From Thuidium tamariscinum (lineage: Eukaryota; Streptophyta; Bryopsida; Hypnales; Thuidiaceae): 64,000 nucleotides of DNA. Below the pieces are notes generated by a model. The model saw only the letters and a program-made list of their open reading frames with translations, searched no databases and was not told where the DNA came from. The translations under genes were made by a program, and so were the position numbers. The DNA lies in the NCBI GenBank assembly GCA_947034885.2, contig OX344756.2, positions 21,931,489 through 21,995,488 of the forward strand, read 5' to 3'. Each line of letters begins with the position of its first letter. Positions within the stretch are counted from its first letter, which is position 1. Positions 34,801 through 47,085 of the stretch are shown piece after piece.

Positions 34801-35989
34801 TGCTATTAATTTAGAGTAACAACCTAGCTTTCTTAGCATTTTCCATGAGTAGCGATCCTTAGTTTCTTAGTGATCAATCATCCATGCATAGTAAGTCTTG
34901 TAGTACTCAGTTCTCTTCAGTGTAGATTGTAGAAGCAACCCTTTGTTTCCATCATCAGTGTATATTTGAGGAATTTTCTCAAAGAACATTCTACTTCAAT
35001 GAAATTGTATTCTTGATAATGTGTGCAGGATTTCGTAGCTGAAAGATTGATGCTTCACTGCTTTGGAGCATCGTCAATCAGTTTGAAGTCTATCTATCCT
35101 CTTCATCTCTTTTCCATGTTCAATCTTCCTTTGTGAAATTTGTGCGTACAACAAGTGTGATCGTGTTGATTGCGTTGTTAACTCACGATTGTGTCACGTT
35201 GAACTTGTGTGAGCCTTTGAATAGGTTTGGCACTTCGGCTACATTGTTTTGTCTTGAACTTCTACTGACTACTAACTACTTTGAATTTGTAATGTTTGCA
35301 ATGATTATTGGAGATATGCGTTTCTTAATTGAGCATCGGTGTAGTTTTGGTGTTTTGTAGGTCTACCATTGTCCGAGACACTAGTAATTTTTGGTGTCTA
35401 AATGATTAAATTTGTTTTCTTTTGGTAATGCAGTGTGATGTGTAATCTTGTTTGCAATATGCTTCTTTGTAACTCTTTGGTTCATGTTATTTCCAATTTT
35501 AACCTTCACTGCACACCTAGTGTAAGTTCCGTCTTTTTCGTCACTTGTGTATGCCACTATGGTCTATGCATCTGTAGCTCAGAATGCAATGAAGCCCACT
35601 TGCGCTTGCCAAACTTTATTATTGTAGCCTCCTTGGGACCTTTAAGAAAAATTGTTGCCAATCTAACAGCAAAATTCTCAAACTTGTTGCCTAGTCTAAC
35701 ACCCTAATGTAACTTATTAATGCTAGCTGTTACCACTTAATTCTAAGATTCAAGTAACAAAACATGATTACTGAATGAAGATGAGGCCACAGAACTAGTG
35801 GTTCAAAAAACAATACATGATTACTGAATGAAGAAATTTGAAGTTTCTGCAAGTGTTTCCAAGCTGTAACAGAATGATATCTGCTTGGAAACACTAGACT
35901 GAGCTTAGAGCCTTCTTTGTGTGAAAAATGATTTGAGCAAAAACACTTGCAAACAAATTCTTTCATGAAAGCATAACATTAACCCTTAA

Positions 35990-36193
35990 CCCATAAACAA
36001 TGCAGAGGCCACTTTTTGGTTGCGACAGACAATAGAAATGCAATTATTCATCTTGAGAATTAGGGGTGGAAAGGGAAGATCTTCTACAATGCTTTGACTT
36101 GCAACGACTCGTGCTTTTGAGTTTTTTTGAACCAACGATTTCCATGGTATCAAAATTTATGATTTCCATGACCACAGGCTTGTTGTTTAGGGG
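35990..36193. mobile_element. Small piggyBac-like MITE with TTAA flanks (204 bp)
   Basis: The left end CCCATAAACAA follows TTAA at 35986-35989. The right end TTGTTTAGGGG is followed by TTAA at 36194-36197. The interior shares blocks with 58508-58729: TAGGxGTGGAAAGGG, then ATCTTCTACAAxGCTTT, then ATGATTTCCA. A second TTAA seven bases further left makes the exact left end uncertain. Confidence 0.7.
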
Positions 36194-37794
36194 TTAAAGC
36201 CTTGAGACATGATTTCATACCATTTTTTACTTTTGCATAGGTCCTTCCTGGTGCAATACTTGTTGGATTCTTGTGAAATTTTTCCCAAAGATGTGTTTCG
36301 CTACTTGCTTGATGTCTAGAAAATTTTAGACCAACATAGATCCAATTGGGATGAAATTTTCTATACGAGCACATGATTCTGACTTCATACAAGCCTGAAG
36401 TCGAAATTGGGCCCCATTCTTCAGGGTCACCTGGGAGGAATCGTTCTTTCTTGCGGGATCATCGTTAGGTGGGACTTGAGTTACCTCCAACTGAAACACT
36501 GCCGGCCGGTCGCCCGCAACGAAGTGAACCAATGTACAGTTCCCGTGCAGGTCTTCAATATTCTTTTGGAAGAACCTCTGGTATCATGCTGGAAGCAAGG
36601 AATCTTATATAGGTCGACGACTTAAGTAAACCGCAGACAAGAGCCTTTCCTAGTTTTTTAGTACATTTTCCATTTCTATATTACGGGACACAGGAATCTG
36701 CCAGCCTGTACATCCTGCCGTCTTGCGTTGCAACAGTGTTTTCATGAGGACTCGGTCCTTGCGTTTTTCATACGCAAAGCGCTCATTCTCTGGATCCAGA
36801 CCGCAGGGACCCAAACCAGGAGCTCTGCGAGACTAGCTTGTGATCGAGGGAGTGGAAGTCGTGTCAACGAGCTTTAGTTGCGAGATCAGAGAGACATTCG
36901 GAGAGCTAGCCGTCGGGGGAAACTTGAGCCACGTGAAGAAATTTTCTGTCGCATGCATGAGGTGAGTGTCTTGCGTTTCTAATTTCTACCCGATTTTCAT
37001 CACTCCGCGCTCTTGAAATCGATGCTGGGTTTCCTTTCCCGTGTCAAGGTGGAGACACCTGAACTTACTCTAACGAAATCCATAGTGTTGTTGCTGGTGA
37101 GCGTAGATGTACTGTAGACTTGGTCAAATTCTTGGTGGCAGAGGACAGAAGAATCCGGCGCACCAAAGATTTCGTTGCTTTTGAATAGTTACCGATAATT
37201 TCGACATAAATTCGTACGCGTTTGTCTCGGAATTCAGACCTTCATGTACAGTACATCTGCGTCACAATTTGTGGAGCCGGGTCTGTTCCCATTCAAAGAA
37301 ATCGGGAAAGAAATGGACCATCGTTTGCAGAAGTTTTGCGAGGTCCAGTTTTGGGGTCGATGACTGGAAACCACTTCAGATATTTTGGTGGTTTCCATCA
37401 TTTTAGAGCAGTTTGTCACGGTTGTCTAAGATTTGAGGTGGTGATGTTGGGAGTCCCTTCGTTTGGACTGCCCTGCACCTGAGTTAGAGGAAGCGTGATC
37501 GATGTAGTTCTGGAGGCCCCAGATTCATGTGTGTGGAGGCAGCGTATCCCGTTCCACGTACATGTTTCCGTATGTCGTACCGTACTAGTATCCGTATTTT
37601 GTACATCGTATTGTACGTACTTCGAATATATTCTTCATTTCATATCCATAGTAAAGAGTGGTTTTTTGGTTTTGGTTTGAGGTAGGCAAATCAAGTATTT
37701 TATTTTTATTTTATTTTAAACTCTTGGTATTAGAAAAAAATTAGAGGGTTGAGGCACGTCGTTTAGATATACTAGTATAAGAATTTTTCTTAAT

Positions 37795-37850
37795 ATATAA
37801 TAAATAAATGTAAATAAATAAATGTAAATAAATAAATGTAAATAAATAAT
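37795..37850. repeat. AT-rich microsatellite (AAATAAATAAATGT unit)
   Basis: A 14-bp unit of the form TAAATAAATAAATG is repeated head to tail about four times. Simple sequence with no further signal. Confidence 0.85.
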
Positions 37851-38278
37851 AGTCTAATATGATATTTTTTTCAATTATTTTTCAATTCTGATTTTTATAT
37901 TATTTTAGTTGTATTTATACATTTAGCCAATAAAGAAACAATTGTATAGAGAATTTAGATTTTATTTAATGGAAGTAGGGATGGAGTTGGGATGAAGATG
38001 TCTCTTTATCAACCTAGGTTTATCAATGGATGTCTCTTTTGAAGGGACTTGTTTTGATTGTGTTGTATTTGACAAAACTTTTATAGGAGAAAATAAGTAT
38101 CAACCACAAATATTTACTTTTGAGTAGAAGTGTCTTCAAGGTGAAGTTGGTTGGTAATTGTCATTGATGCTTTTAGTTTGTAACTATTTTTAGAAGACAA
38201 AAATTTATTTGTATGCACCATTTATACATTTACAATCATATTCTTGTTAAATTAGAGCAATTTTGAGTTAAAAAATTA

Positions 38279-38472
38279 AGGAGGCAAACCCAATACCAAC
38301 CACTAACCTAGTACTACTCAAATGTAGAGCAATTGTTAATTCTAAAGTAAGAATCTATTAAAGAAGTAGATGCCTTAATTTCACAATGCTCTCATAGTCT
38401 CATTCTAGAATTAACAATTGCTCTACATTTGAGTGGTATTAGGTTAGTGATTGGTATTGGGTTTGCCTACCT
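38279..38472. mobile_element. TA-flanked foldback MITE (194 bp) with 65-bp arms
   Basis: The left end AGGAGGCAAACCC and the right end GGGTTTGCCTACCT begin inverted arms of about 65 bp with few mismatches. TA lies on both sides (38277-38278 and 38473-38474). The terminal AGGTAGGC motif resembles family A termini, again pointing to mariner-type mobilisation. Confidence 0.78.
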
Positions 38473-38665
38473 TATGACATATATCTCTTAAAGGTGTAAT
38501 ATCAGACAACTAACTAGGTCAAGTGTGGATTTATGTTTTAAAGTGCATTGAGTGAAACTTGCCAAAATATTGGAAAACCATCAATTTTAACAAAATAGAC
38601 AATCTATGTTTATGCATGTTGATGTCACTGTCATAAAGGTTTACATGTTATTTGTTTGTCCATAG

Positions 38666-39014
38666 TAGGAATTTGGATTTGGAAATATTAGAAGATGCTT
38701 GTCTTGTGACCATTCAAGGTCCAAGAACTCCACCGAGCTTCAAGAAGGTACTTGTATATGCCACAACTTGTTTGCTTTCAATTAGAATGTTGAAGTAATT
38801 GAAGTCAAGCCACTATTTCTACTATGATATTTTGTAGACTTTGTTGGAAAATAGGAATGCATTGGATGCTCTTGATTCTCAAAGAAATCTATTTGTTATT
38901 GGGTACATTCATTGAAGTGACACAAAAACATGTTGATGGACATTTCTTACAAGATGGAAAGTCCATATTTGGAATGATGAATGTAGTGCTTTCCAGCAAT
39001 GTCTTGTCTAAATA
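38666..39014 (+). pseudogene. Two-exon relic of an unidentified coding gene
   Basis: After an AG acceptor at 38664-38665, 27 codons stay open (ending GPRTPPSFKK) up to a GT donor at 38748. After a 90-bp intron-like gap ending TTTGTAG, the same phase continues at 38838 with TLLENRNALDALDSQRNLF. A TGA at 38913 then breaks the frame. A shifted frame continues to 39014 (IEVTQKHVDGHFLQDGKSIF). The helix-rich, Leu-spaced sequence could be the N-terminal exons of an NLR-type gene, but I do not recognise it with certainty. Confidence 0.4.
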
Positions 39015-39579
39015 ATTTTTAATTCATTTAAAGTAATGCTTGACTCTTAGAAAAGGAAGCCTTCCTCTATAATTGACTAATATGATGAAATTGATGTAAA
39101 TGACATAATTATATGGCCATTAGTTTGTTCTTCAGGCTCAAAATTAGTGGTTATGGATTTGTTGTTTAAAAAGATAATTAAAAGTGTAATAAATCTTAGA
39201 AAATGATTTCTTGAGCACAAAATCAACCTTGTTTTGCTAGCAATGATTACTTAATTGTTTATTTGGTTTGAGTTACTATATCATATTTGAATTTCTACAT
39301 CTATAGGATTGCGTGAGATGAAATGATCCATTTTTTTATAGTAATGAGATGTCTCTTGGTAATGAGATGAAATGCTTAATTTTTTAGTGATGAAATCTCT
39401 CTTTTGTGGTTTTTAGAATACTAGCACAAGTGGATAGAAATCGAGACATTTTGGTTTTGTAAGAAAATACTTATTTAAAGGTGAGTTTTCATATTATAGA
39501 ATGTCTTGAATTGAGTATCTTCCACCTTTTTATAGCTTGTTTGAGTCAAGTGTGAGCTATTGAATGTTACCAAGACAAC

Positions 39580-39810
39580 GGTGTTAGTATGTTAGCATGA
39601 AAATGTAAGCATCTGAGCCTTGATTGTATATATAAATAGATATACCACCACCATTCAAGGTGTTTAAAACATTAACACCTATAATATAGGTATCTATGAT
39701 ATAAATACACTATAATCATAGAAGGTTTCTTTAATAAAGACTCTTATACTATAGATGTATGGTCTTCTAAGCTTGTAGGCTTACACTTCTAGACTTACAT
39801 AATAGCAACC
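39580..39810. mobile_element. TIR repeat, family E copy 1 (about 231 bp)
   Basis: The left end GTGTTAGTATGTTAGCATGA is an imperfect inverse of the right end around 39785-39810 (ACTTACATAATAGCAACC). The interior matches 44638-44875 throughout: ACACTATAATCATAGAAG, and the TTTATACTATAGxTxTA block. A shortened relative is at 47702-47799. Non-coding. Confidence 0.65.
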
Positions 39811-41059
39811 TTCGTTACTAAAATATGAAATCAGCCACTGTTGTAAAGGAATAAAGGATTGAATGTTTTTTAAGGTTAAATTGGGGGCATACCAATACTT
39901 TAGTACCTTTTAGAAAGCATGCTTTGGAATATGAATCTATGTATTCAAGATTTTAAATCTTCATATTTGTATATGTCATAATTTTTGTAGATGGATGTGT
40001 ATATATTTAATGAAATTAATTATAAATGGATAAAATTTAGTATACTTAATGTGTATAGAGTACAAGATATCAGTTTCTCATATTGGTATTACTATGCTCT
40101 AATGTATCTTACTTAAACTTGGTTGATCTAAAAATATTCTACTATATTTTCTATAGGGATGGGGGTGGGTGTATGTGTGTTTTTTTAACAAGTTTCAAGT
40201 GTATACAAGGTTTGAAAATATTTTTTGATACTCCCTTGCAAATATAATATTTAATTTTCTTTGACAATTGAGTGAAAGCAACCCTAGTTTTTAGTTGTTA
40301 ACAAATTTGCCATTGAATTAAAATCCCATCAACATTTCATATCTATAATAATTGTTTTCATCAACTCTTTTACCTCTATGATTCAATCTATGTTAGCATT
40401 TCATCTATATTTATTTAACATATAATTATTTATAATTATAAGTACATAACTCAAATGTAACTTGAAGAAAAGAGTAGCTTAATGTTAGCACTTGGGACCT
40501 ATGGCAATCTATAATTTGTATAAGAATGTGATAATAAAGAATTCAAGTCATGCAAATTTCCAATTTCATAATGTATATAGTATTTTAACAAATATATATT
40601 ATTCATTATGAATTATTTTGAAATGATTATAATGTAGTGAAATAGAATTGTTATTTAAATCTCAATAACCAATGATGAAGGATAAGTTATACAAATGTAT
40701 GTATATCTTCAAAATAAAGTCCTAGAAAAAGCAATATACTAATGCTGTGTTGATATTGCCAAATTTGCAAGTCCTTGAAAGTACAAATAACATAAATTTA
40801 TGAAAATGTTCATTTTATTCTTATTTCAATATCAACCACAATTGAATAAAGTCTCATGAAAAACTCATTCTCAATCTTAAAGATGGTTGTATTTTGACTT
40901 TAAAAGACACAATGTCACAAGAGAATCAAATTAACCGATGAAGGATCAAATTAATCTACAATGAATTAACATTTTTTGGCAATATAAAATTTTCAATCAT
41001 CTATATATGAATAGAATTTTCAACTTATTTCTTTGCAATTTTTACATGAAATGTATTTA

Positions 41060-41470
41060 AGGAGTAGTTTAAAGGTACAACAATTTTTATAACTTTTGAC
41101 TACATAGTTAAAATGTTATCATATGATTTAAAGTTTTGATTGTTGTTTGTGCAATTTAAGAAAATCACTTTTATAAAGAAAAAAAATTTGAAGTTGGTTT
41201 CTTAGATTTATATAAACATAGAAAGATTTGAATCATTTAATAAAGATGATATTTTTGAGGAGTTTTAGTTTGCAAGTAGTTATAAAATGTCTATTTTAAA
41301 ATTAACCTATAGGTCCTTTAATTAACTTAGTTTTTATTATTTTTGGAGAAAAAAATAATTAATGGATGTAGATTTTTTTTGCAACACTACGTCCATGGGG
41401 ATTTGAATTTTTTAAGTCTATAAAAAAATTCTTAACAATTTAGTATTTTTAACTATACTCTATTCTTAAT
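41060..41470. repeat. Dispersed repeat, copy related to 63590-64000
   Basis: About 410 bp align in order with 63590 to the window end: a TGACTACATxGTT block, AAAATCACTTTT, GATTTATATA, TTTTAGTTTGCA, GGATGTAGATTTTTT and a final block near 41440. The first 230 bp also resemble the centre and arms of the foldback at 23751-24333. Non-coding. Confidence 0.6.
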
Positions 41471-43504
41471 ACTACTTAATACTCTATTTAATACTTAATA
41501 CTTAATACTCTTCTCTAGCATGAATATGAATTATTTTTTGTTGAAATTTTTTATATAGATTTCTAAATGATTCCTTCAACATATTGTGGAGAGTTGCAAG
41601 CTATAGGATCTACACATATGTGTAAAAAGTTTGAAAGATGAAACTTAACCATTAGAGAAGAGTTGAAAATACTTCTTTTTGAAATCCAAGCATCATGATT
41701 TTACAATTGGAAAGGTGACTTATTCTAAAATTTCTCATCGTCCAATGTGCTATAACAAGTTAACTAAAGGATCTGACACTTGGATTTGTTAATGATATAG
41801 ATCTACAAAGAGTTTAGCCTTGCTTTGGATTTGAATACTTTGAAAGAATTTTGGACCTAAAAACATCAAATTATTCCTAGGGTTCATCTACTTTCAACTT
41901 TCAAGTAAACTATAAATTCCAATTTAGGTATATTTTAAAGAATGTTACTCTCATCATGAAAAATCTTGAAATGAAAACTAAACCATCTTTTAGTCCTTTC
42001 AAACTTCAAAAGTAGTACATAATCAAACTTTTCAAGATATTAAAAATCATCAAGTACATTTGCAAATGATTATTAAAAGGAAAAATTCATAAATAAAGTG
42101 TATGTTTTGACAATTTATAATGAAAATTAACATCCATACTATTGTATCAATATTTATCCTTATCCTACTTCTATATGAAAAGTAATTGTAGTTGGTAGCT
42201 TAATTTATATTCCTTATCTAAAGACTATGTAATTTGTAGCTTCTATAAATATTAGAAAACTTTAAGGGATTAGGGAAAATTGATGTCATAAAGTCATTTA
42301 TGTCTACTTTTCATCTTTGTTTGGGTTTTGAATAGTTACTTACTCCATCAAGATTGCGACAAGTTTTTGAGAGCAACTAATAAGAGTTGAATTTTGAGCT
42401 TTAATTGACATATAAAAATATGTCAAAATTTTATTAAATTATATTATCAGTCTAAAAACTTAAAAAACTTAAAAACTAAAATCTTATTAAAATAAAGTTT
42501 AAAAGTTTGAAGAGACTTGGAATTCATAATGTTTTTAGAAGTGATGTTTGCCAAAGTGGTCATTGAGTAATGAGTAGGCCTACAAAGAGTCAAAGACATG
42601 AGTGTTGATAAACTTGCAATGACATTAATGAAATGTTGAAGTATAGAGATCAAATTCTGTATTTTTCTTGTTTTGTAGATTCAATTTTTGAAGATTGACA
42701 AAAAAGTAACCTTCAATTCTTTTTAAGTGAAGCAATGTTCAACAAGTCTCTATGATCCTAAATTGGTATTCAATATATTTGTATACTACTTAATTTAGAT
42801 TTTTTTAATTTATGAATAATCAATGGATTCTTTATAACTTGTTTAATTTATCTATTATCCTCCTTTGTCAAAAGAAAAAAATTATATAAGAACACCTTCA
42901 ATCAACTTTCAACCATAGATGCATTACCATATGTATGGGAAATCCACCTAAATGAGTCTTCTTGCGATGAAAGGATAAACCAAATTAGAATTAAATTACC
43001 CCTAATCATAATACCATGTTTACAATTAATATAAAGTCAAATTATACTCTAGATATCCATATGAATGCTTCCACATTACTTCTTTAAGAGCTTTGAAGTC
43101 CTACTTTTGGACACAAAGAGGTTTGAAGCCGCTTTTTTGACTACAAAACTTCTCATTTATCCAACACAATGCTTGATATTTAGAAAACCACACTTTATCT
43201 ATGTCTCTAAATAGATAAACAGATATTAACAAATTTATACAAAAGTTCAAAAAAGGATTTGAACACTTGATGGATAAAATAACAAATTTATTGACATATT
43301 CAAAATGAATTATTTAGATTTTACATAGTGATATCCAAAAAATGATTTTATAGATGAAACAAGGCCATGCCCTTGGCCACACCACAAGTTGATTTTTTGA
43401 ATGCAATCATGCTTGAATACTATTTTATCACTGAGAGTATTAAATTGATATAGCTTTAAAAACTCACTTTCAAGTTCAAAGTTCAAATTAGTATTCAGTA
43501 ATTT

Positions 43505-43850
43505 GTATTTGATGAGCAAATGTATGAATGAAGTCCTTTCCGTCCAACCAATTAGTTGATTTTTAATTGTATGAACTATTCACATCTCAAAAGATATTAG
43601 TCTCTTCAATGGATAGAAAGCACAACATTCTCGTATCAACATGGTCAATTCTTCACAAATACTTGGCAATATGGAATGCCCTTTAACTTTTGTCTTCCTA
43701 TATAAATTTGTTGAAGATGTAAAAAGTTGTTTATATATCATTCGTCTGCACAAAATCTTTGAACAAGTAATACCAAATGGATACATGTTAGCTTTGCATT
43801 GGCCTTTGTATGTATTTTTAAATACTTGTAGAACCTTATAAAGGAAATAA
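43505..43850 (-). pseudogene. Inverted relic of the kinase C-lobe
   Basis: Read on the minus strand, this piece gives MYPFGITCSKILC and LTMLIRECCAFYPLKR, which match VYSFGITCAEILC and LSTLIRECCAFNPSTR of the kinase encoded at 45133-47085. DNA similarity continues beyond the open part on both sides: upstream into the region coding for the APE segment (to about 43850), and downstream to the end of that kinase exon (about 43505). Small deletions and a stop are present. It is a truncated, inverted copy of the neighbouring gene's kinase exon, 1.2 kb away. Confidence 0.75.
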
Positions 43851-44637
43851 ATCTAAATGTATCTAAATAGGCAATCAAGTATTGTTCCATTATTAAATAG
43901 CCTAGATTTTGTTTAAATTGTGTTGGATTTTAGTTTTTTTGTTCCGTAGTTTCTCTTTATATGCATTTTTTTAATACCAAATGAATAAACTATGGGAATT
44001 TGAAGTATTCAAAACTAGTTTTTTTAAAACTACCATCAATAGTAGGAGTATACTTTGGGCAAGAATTTATAAGGGTTGATTCTTAAAAGGGGTCACAATT
44101 AGGTAGTGTTATCTTACATTGAGGTATATATATATTTGTCTAGCTCAAAATATTGTTCTCAACTACAATTTAAGAAATATCCAAATTAGCTAATGCCTAC
44201 CATATTGTTTTTTGGAAAGCATTTGATGATGAGTTAGCTAGTGATGGAAAAATTGTCATCAATATGCATTTTTTCCTTGCAATTTTTAGAATTGAGCAAA
44301 AAAAGTTGAAATATTTTAAAATCCCTAGTTTATGCAACTTTGAAAGGCCTTTAAACTGTACATTGAAAATAATACCATTAAATGTAGTATCAATCTTGTA
44401 AATGTTATTTCTATTGAGGTTAAATGATGAATTATTTCTTAAGAATTTTGATGGATCTAAAATTGGTTGTTTGGTATTTTGGACATTTTAGCTTATTTTT
44501 GTAGTATCACCGTATATGGATGTTATATCTATAATTTGATTGTTGCTTCATCATTGTTGTTAGCTTATTGACTTTTAAATGTATATCTCAAATTTATGTT
44601 GAGTGTTATAAGGCAAGTGATATATCAATTGCCAACA

Positions 44638-44875
44638 ATGCTAGTATGTGAGAATGAAAATGTGAGCATGTTAGCCTTGACTATATATATAAGTAGATAT
44701 TCTACCACCATTGAACTATTGAAGGTGTTTATAAAATAAACACTCATAGTATAGGTATCTATTATATGAATACACTATAATCATAGAAGATTTTCTTAAT
44801 AAAGATATTTATACTATAGGTATATAGTCTTCTAGGTTCATAGGCTCACAATTCTAAGCTCACATAATAGCAACC
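44638..44875. mobile_element. TIR repeat, family E copy 2 (about 238 bp)
   Basis: The termini TGCTAGTATGTGAG and CTCACATAATAGCA are imperfect inverted copies, and TGTGAGC recurs inside each end. The interior is collinear with 39580-39810. It lies about 180 bp upstream of the kinase exon, so it may overlap the promoter or first intron of the resistance-type gene. Confidence 0.68.
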
Positions 44876-45132
44876 CTCTATTGGTCATTTGGTCACGACT
44901 AGGTTATCTAATTAGATCACATTTCTTAGAGATTATTTGTATTTAATGTTGGATACTTATAAAGATTATGATCAATATTGAATATTTTGTATTTTTATAG
45001 CGGATAGTAAATCAATTCATATTGTTTTTAATTTATATTTTTAATTGAATTTTCAGGCCAGGAATATTGCAATATGATGCCAAAGTTCTTGCAATTTATT
45101 CAAGAAAGTCAACAACTTCTATCGGTTCCGAA

Positions 45133-47085
45133 ATGGACTATCCTTTGAAACTATTGAAGGCAATTAATTTAAAATTGTCAAGAGTTTTTTGTTTTTGTTG
45201 TCAAAAACTAGAGACATCTTATGTACAACATCCTTCAATTGAAGACAACAATGTCCAAAATGAGAATTTACTATGTTCCGAAAATCTTGCTATTGAAAGG
45301 AATGATGGTGGTGATGTTAGGATGGCCAATAGTGCCCAAAATGAGAATTTACTATATTCCAAAAATCTTGCTATTGAAAGGAATGATGGTGGTGATGTTA
45401 GGATGGCCAACAATGCCCAAAATGAGAATTTACTATATTCCGAAAATCTTGCTATTGAAAGGAATGATGGTGGTGATGTTAGAATGGCCAGCAATGCCCA
45501 AAATGAGAATTTACTATATTCCAAAAATCTTGCTATTGAAAGGAATGATGGCGGTGATGTTAGGATGGCTCATGCAAACACTTCCCCTAGCATATTTTGT
45601 TATGGTGAACATTCGGATGATTTCATGCGTTGGTATAAAGAATATAGTGTGAAGATTGACCAAATATTGGCAAGAGACAATTTGAGTATATTGAATGCAA
45701 AACAATGTCAACATTTGGTTAAGAACTTTCAGAATGCAATTGATTGGATATTGAAGGAAATATACTCTCATAATCATGCTAAGGAATTCAATAGAATCTT
45801 GAAGGACATGCATCGTCTTGTATTCAAAGCATTTTCACTTGTTGAAGAATGTGGAGGCAAAGATTTATGTGTTTCAGCTATTTTTCAATTGGAAAATGAA
45901 GAATCATTTCGAGAGTTACTGTTGGAGTTGGAGTATTGCTACAAAGCAACATATGCAAAAATTCAAACCAAAGACAAGATCAATTCAATTGACTTTGGAA
46001 TTGCGTCTTCTGAAGATGTTCGATTTGATCGAATGAATTTAAAAAGGATATTGGAAAATCCAAACATTACCTCAATGTCGGACATGACCCCTAAACTTAC
46101 GAAGTATTTGTTGGAGAGGTTGGAGGACCTTGATCATGTTAAAGGAGGTGAATTGAATACTTTGAAGTTTGCCAGTTGTGGTATGTTTGAAAAAGGCAAA
46201 CAACTTGGTGAGATTGGAGGTGATGGTTCTGTTTATGAATCAAAGTGGTTGGGCCTCACTTGTGCTACAAAAGTCTTAAATAATTTTGAAGGACAATGCG
46301 ATGAGAAGACCATGGAGAATTTTCGTAAAGAATCAAGTATTCTTGCAGGCTTGAATCATCCTAACCTTATTCGGTTCATGGGGACAGGAAAAAGTGATGA
46401 TGGATGGCCTTTTTTGATGATGGAAAAGATGGATACAAGTTTGAAGGACTTAATCAAAGAACACACTTCAGAAGGGTTTTATTTTCTTCCATATGATGTT
46501 TTGCTTGATATTATTCAACAAATAGCAAATGGTATGTATTATTTGCATGATATGCATGTGGCACATCGTGATTTGAAGCCTGGTAATATTCTATGGACTC
46601 GTTTGAGAGAGCAAGAGCAATCCCTTGCATCTTTAAGTTCCTTTGGATATGTAAAATTGATTGATTTTGGTATATCTAAAATTGAAGTTGGAAGTGAAAG
46701 TTTTGAGCCAGACAATATGGGTACCTCCATATATAGAGCTCCGGAGGTCTTGAAAACCCATGCAAAGGGCATTGCAAATTATTTTCAAGCTGATGTGTAT
46801 TCATTTGGCATTACTTGTGCTGAGATTTTATGTGGTAGGTTGTCATTCAAACAAGAGCAACCAAATTATTTTTCAAGAGATTTATATGGGAAAATAAAAG
46901 CTGGACTAGGTCCTGATTTGCCAAGCTTTTGTGGAGAGTTGAGCACTTTGATAAGAGAATGTTGTGCTTTCAATCCTTCTACAAGGCCAACATTTTCTGA
47001 GATATGGAAGCGACTTACAATTGTGAAAATTAATTATTTGATTGAACAAGAAGGACTTCAATCACCCATTTGCTCTCCAAGCAAG
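45133..47085 (+). CDS. Kinase exon of the kinase-NLR locus (651 codons)
   Basis: The frame is open from the acceptor at 45056, and the first ATG is 45133. Residues about 41-148 hold a four-fold 27-residue repeat. About 155-290 form a helical domain (LVKNFQNAIDWILKEI, FRELLLELEYCYKA) that resembles DUF1221-type or HeLo-like helical bundles found before plant kinases; this match is tentative. The kinase domain runs from about 360 to 635: glycine-rich loop GEIGGDGSVYES, Lys380 in CATKVL, HRDLKPGN (His478, Asp480), DFG (Asp511), APE (536-538) and a C-lobe with DVYSFGITCAEIL. All catalytic residues are present, so it looks active, probably Ser/Thr or dual-specificity. The exon ends at donor AAG|GTATGA in phase 0. 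If the intron were retained, a stop follows one codon later, giving a kinase-only protein. No signal peptide or membrane segment is evident. Confidence 0.85.
45253..45576 (+). repeat. Four tandem 81-bp in-frame units in the kinase N-terminus
   Basis: Units start at 45253, 45334, 45415 and 45496, exactly 81 bp apart, and encode 27 residues each around QNENLLYSKNLAIERNDGG. They differ at only a few positions: Cys/Tyr at one site and Glu/Lys at another. The repeat is polar and charged, keeps the frame and probably forms a flexible linker or binding region. The high identity points to recent expansion. Confidence 0.93.

Larger units (their letters stand above)
34801..38278. other. Interval with one MITE and unidentified GC-richer sequence
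   Basis: 34800-35980 may contain the 3' part of the hAT relic but I recognise no block. A small TTAA element lies at 35990-36193. 36400-37500 is clearly richer in G+C than its surroundings and has exon-like features: a donor-like GAG|GTGAGT near 36960 and short frames on both strands. I cannot match any of its translations to a family, so it is left unassigned. A microsatellite lies at 37795-37850, then AT-rich DNA. Confidence 0.4.
39015..43504. other. AT-rich interval without genes
   Basis: It contains a TIR repeat (39580-39810) and a dispersed repeat (41060-41470). The rest, about 39820-41050 and 41480-43500, is strongly AT-rich with stops in every frame. I see no RNA gene or domain. Confidence 0.5.
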
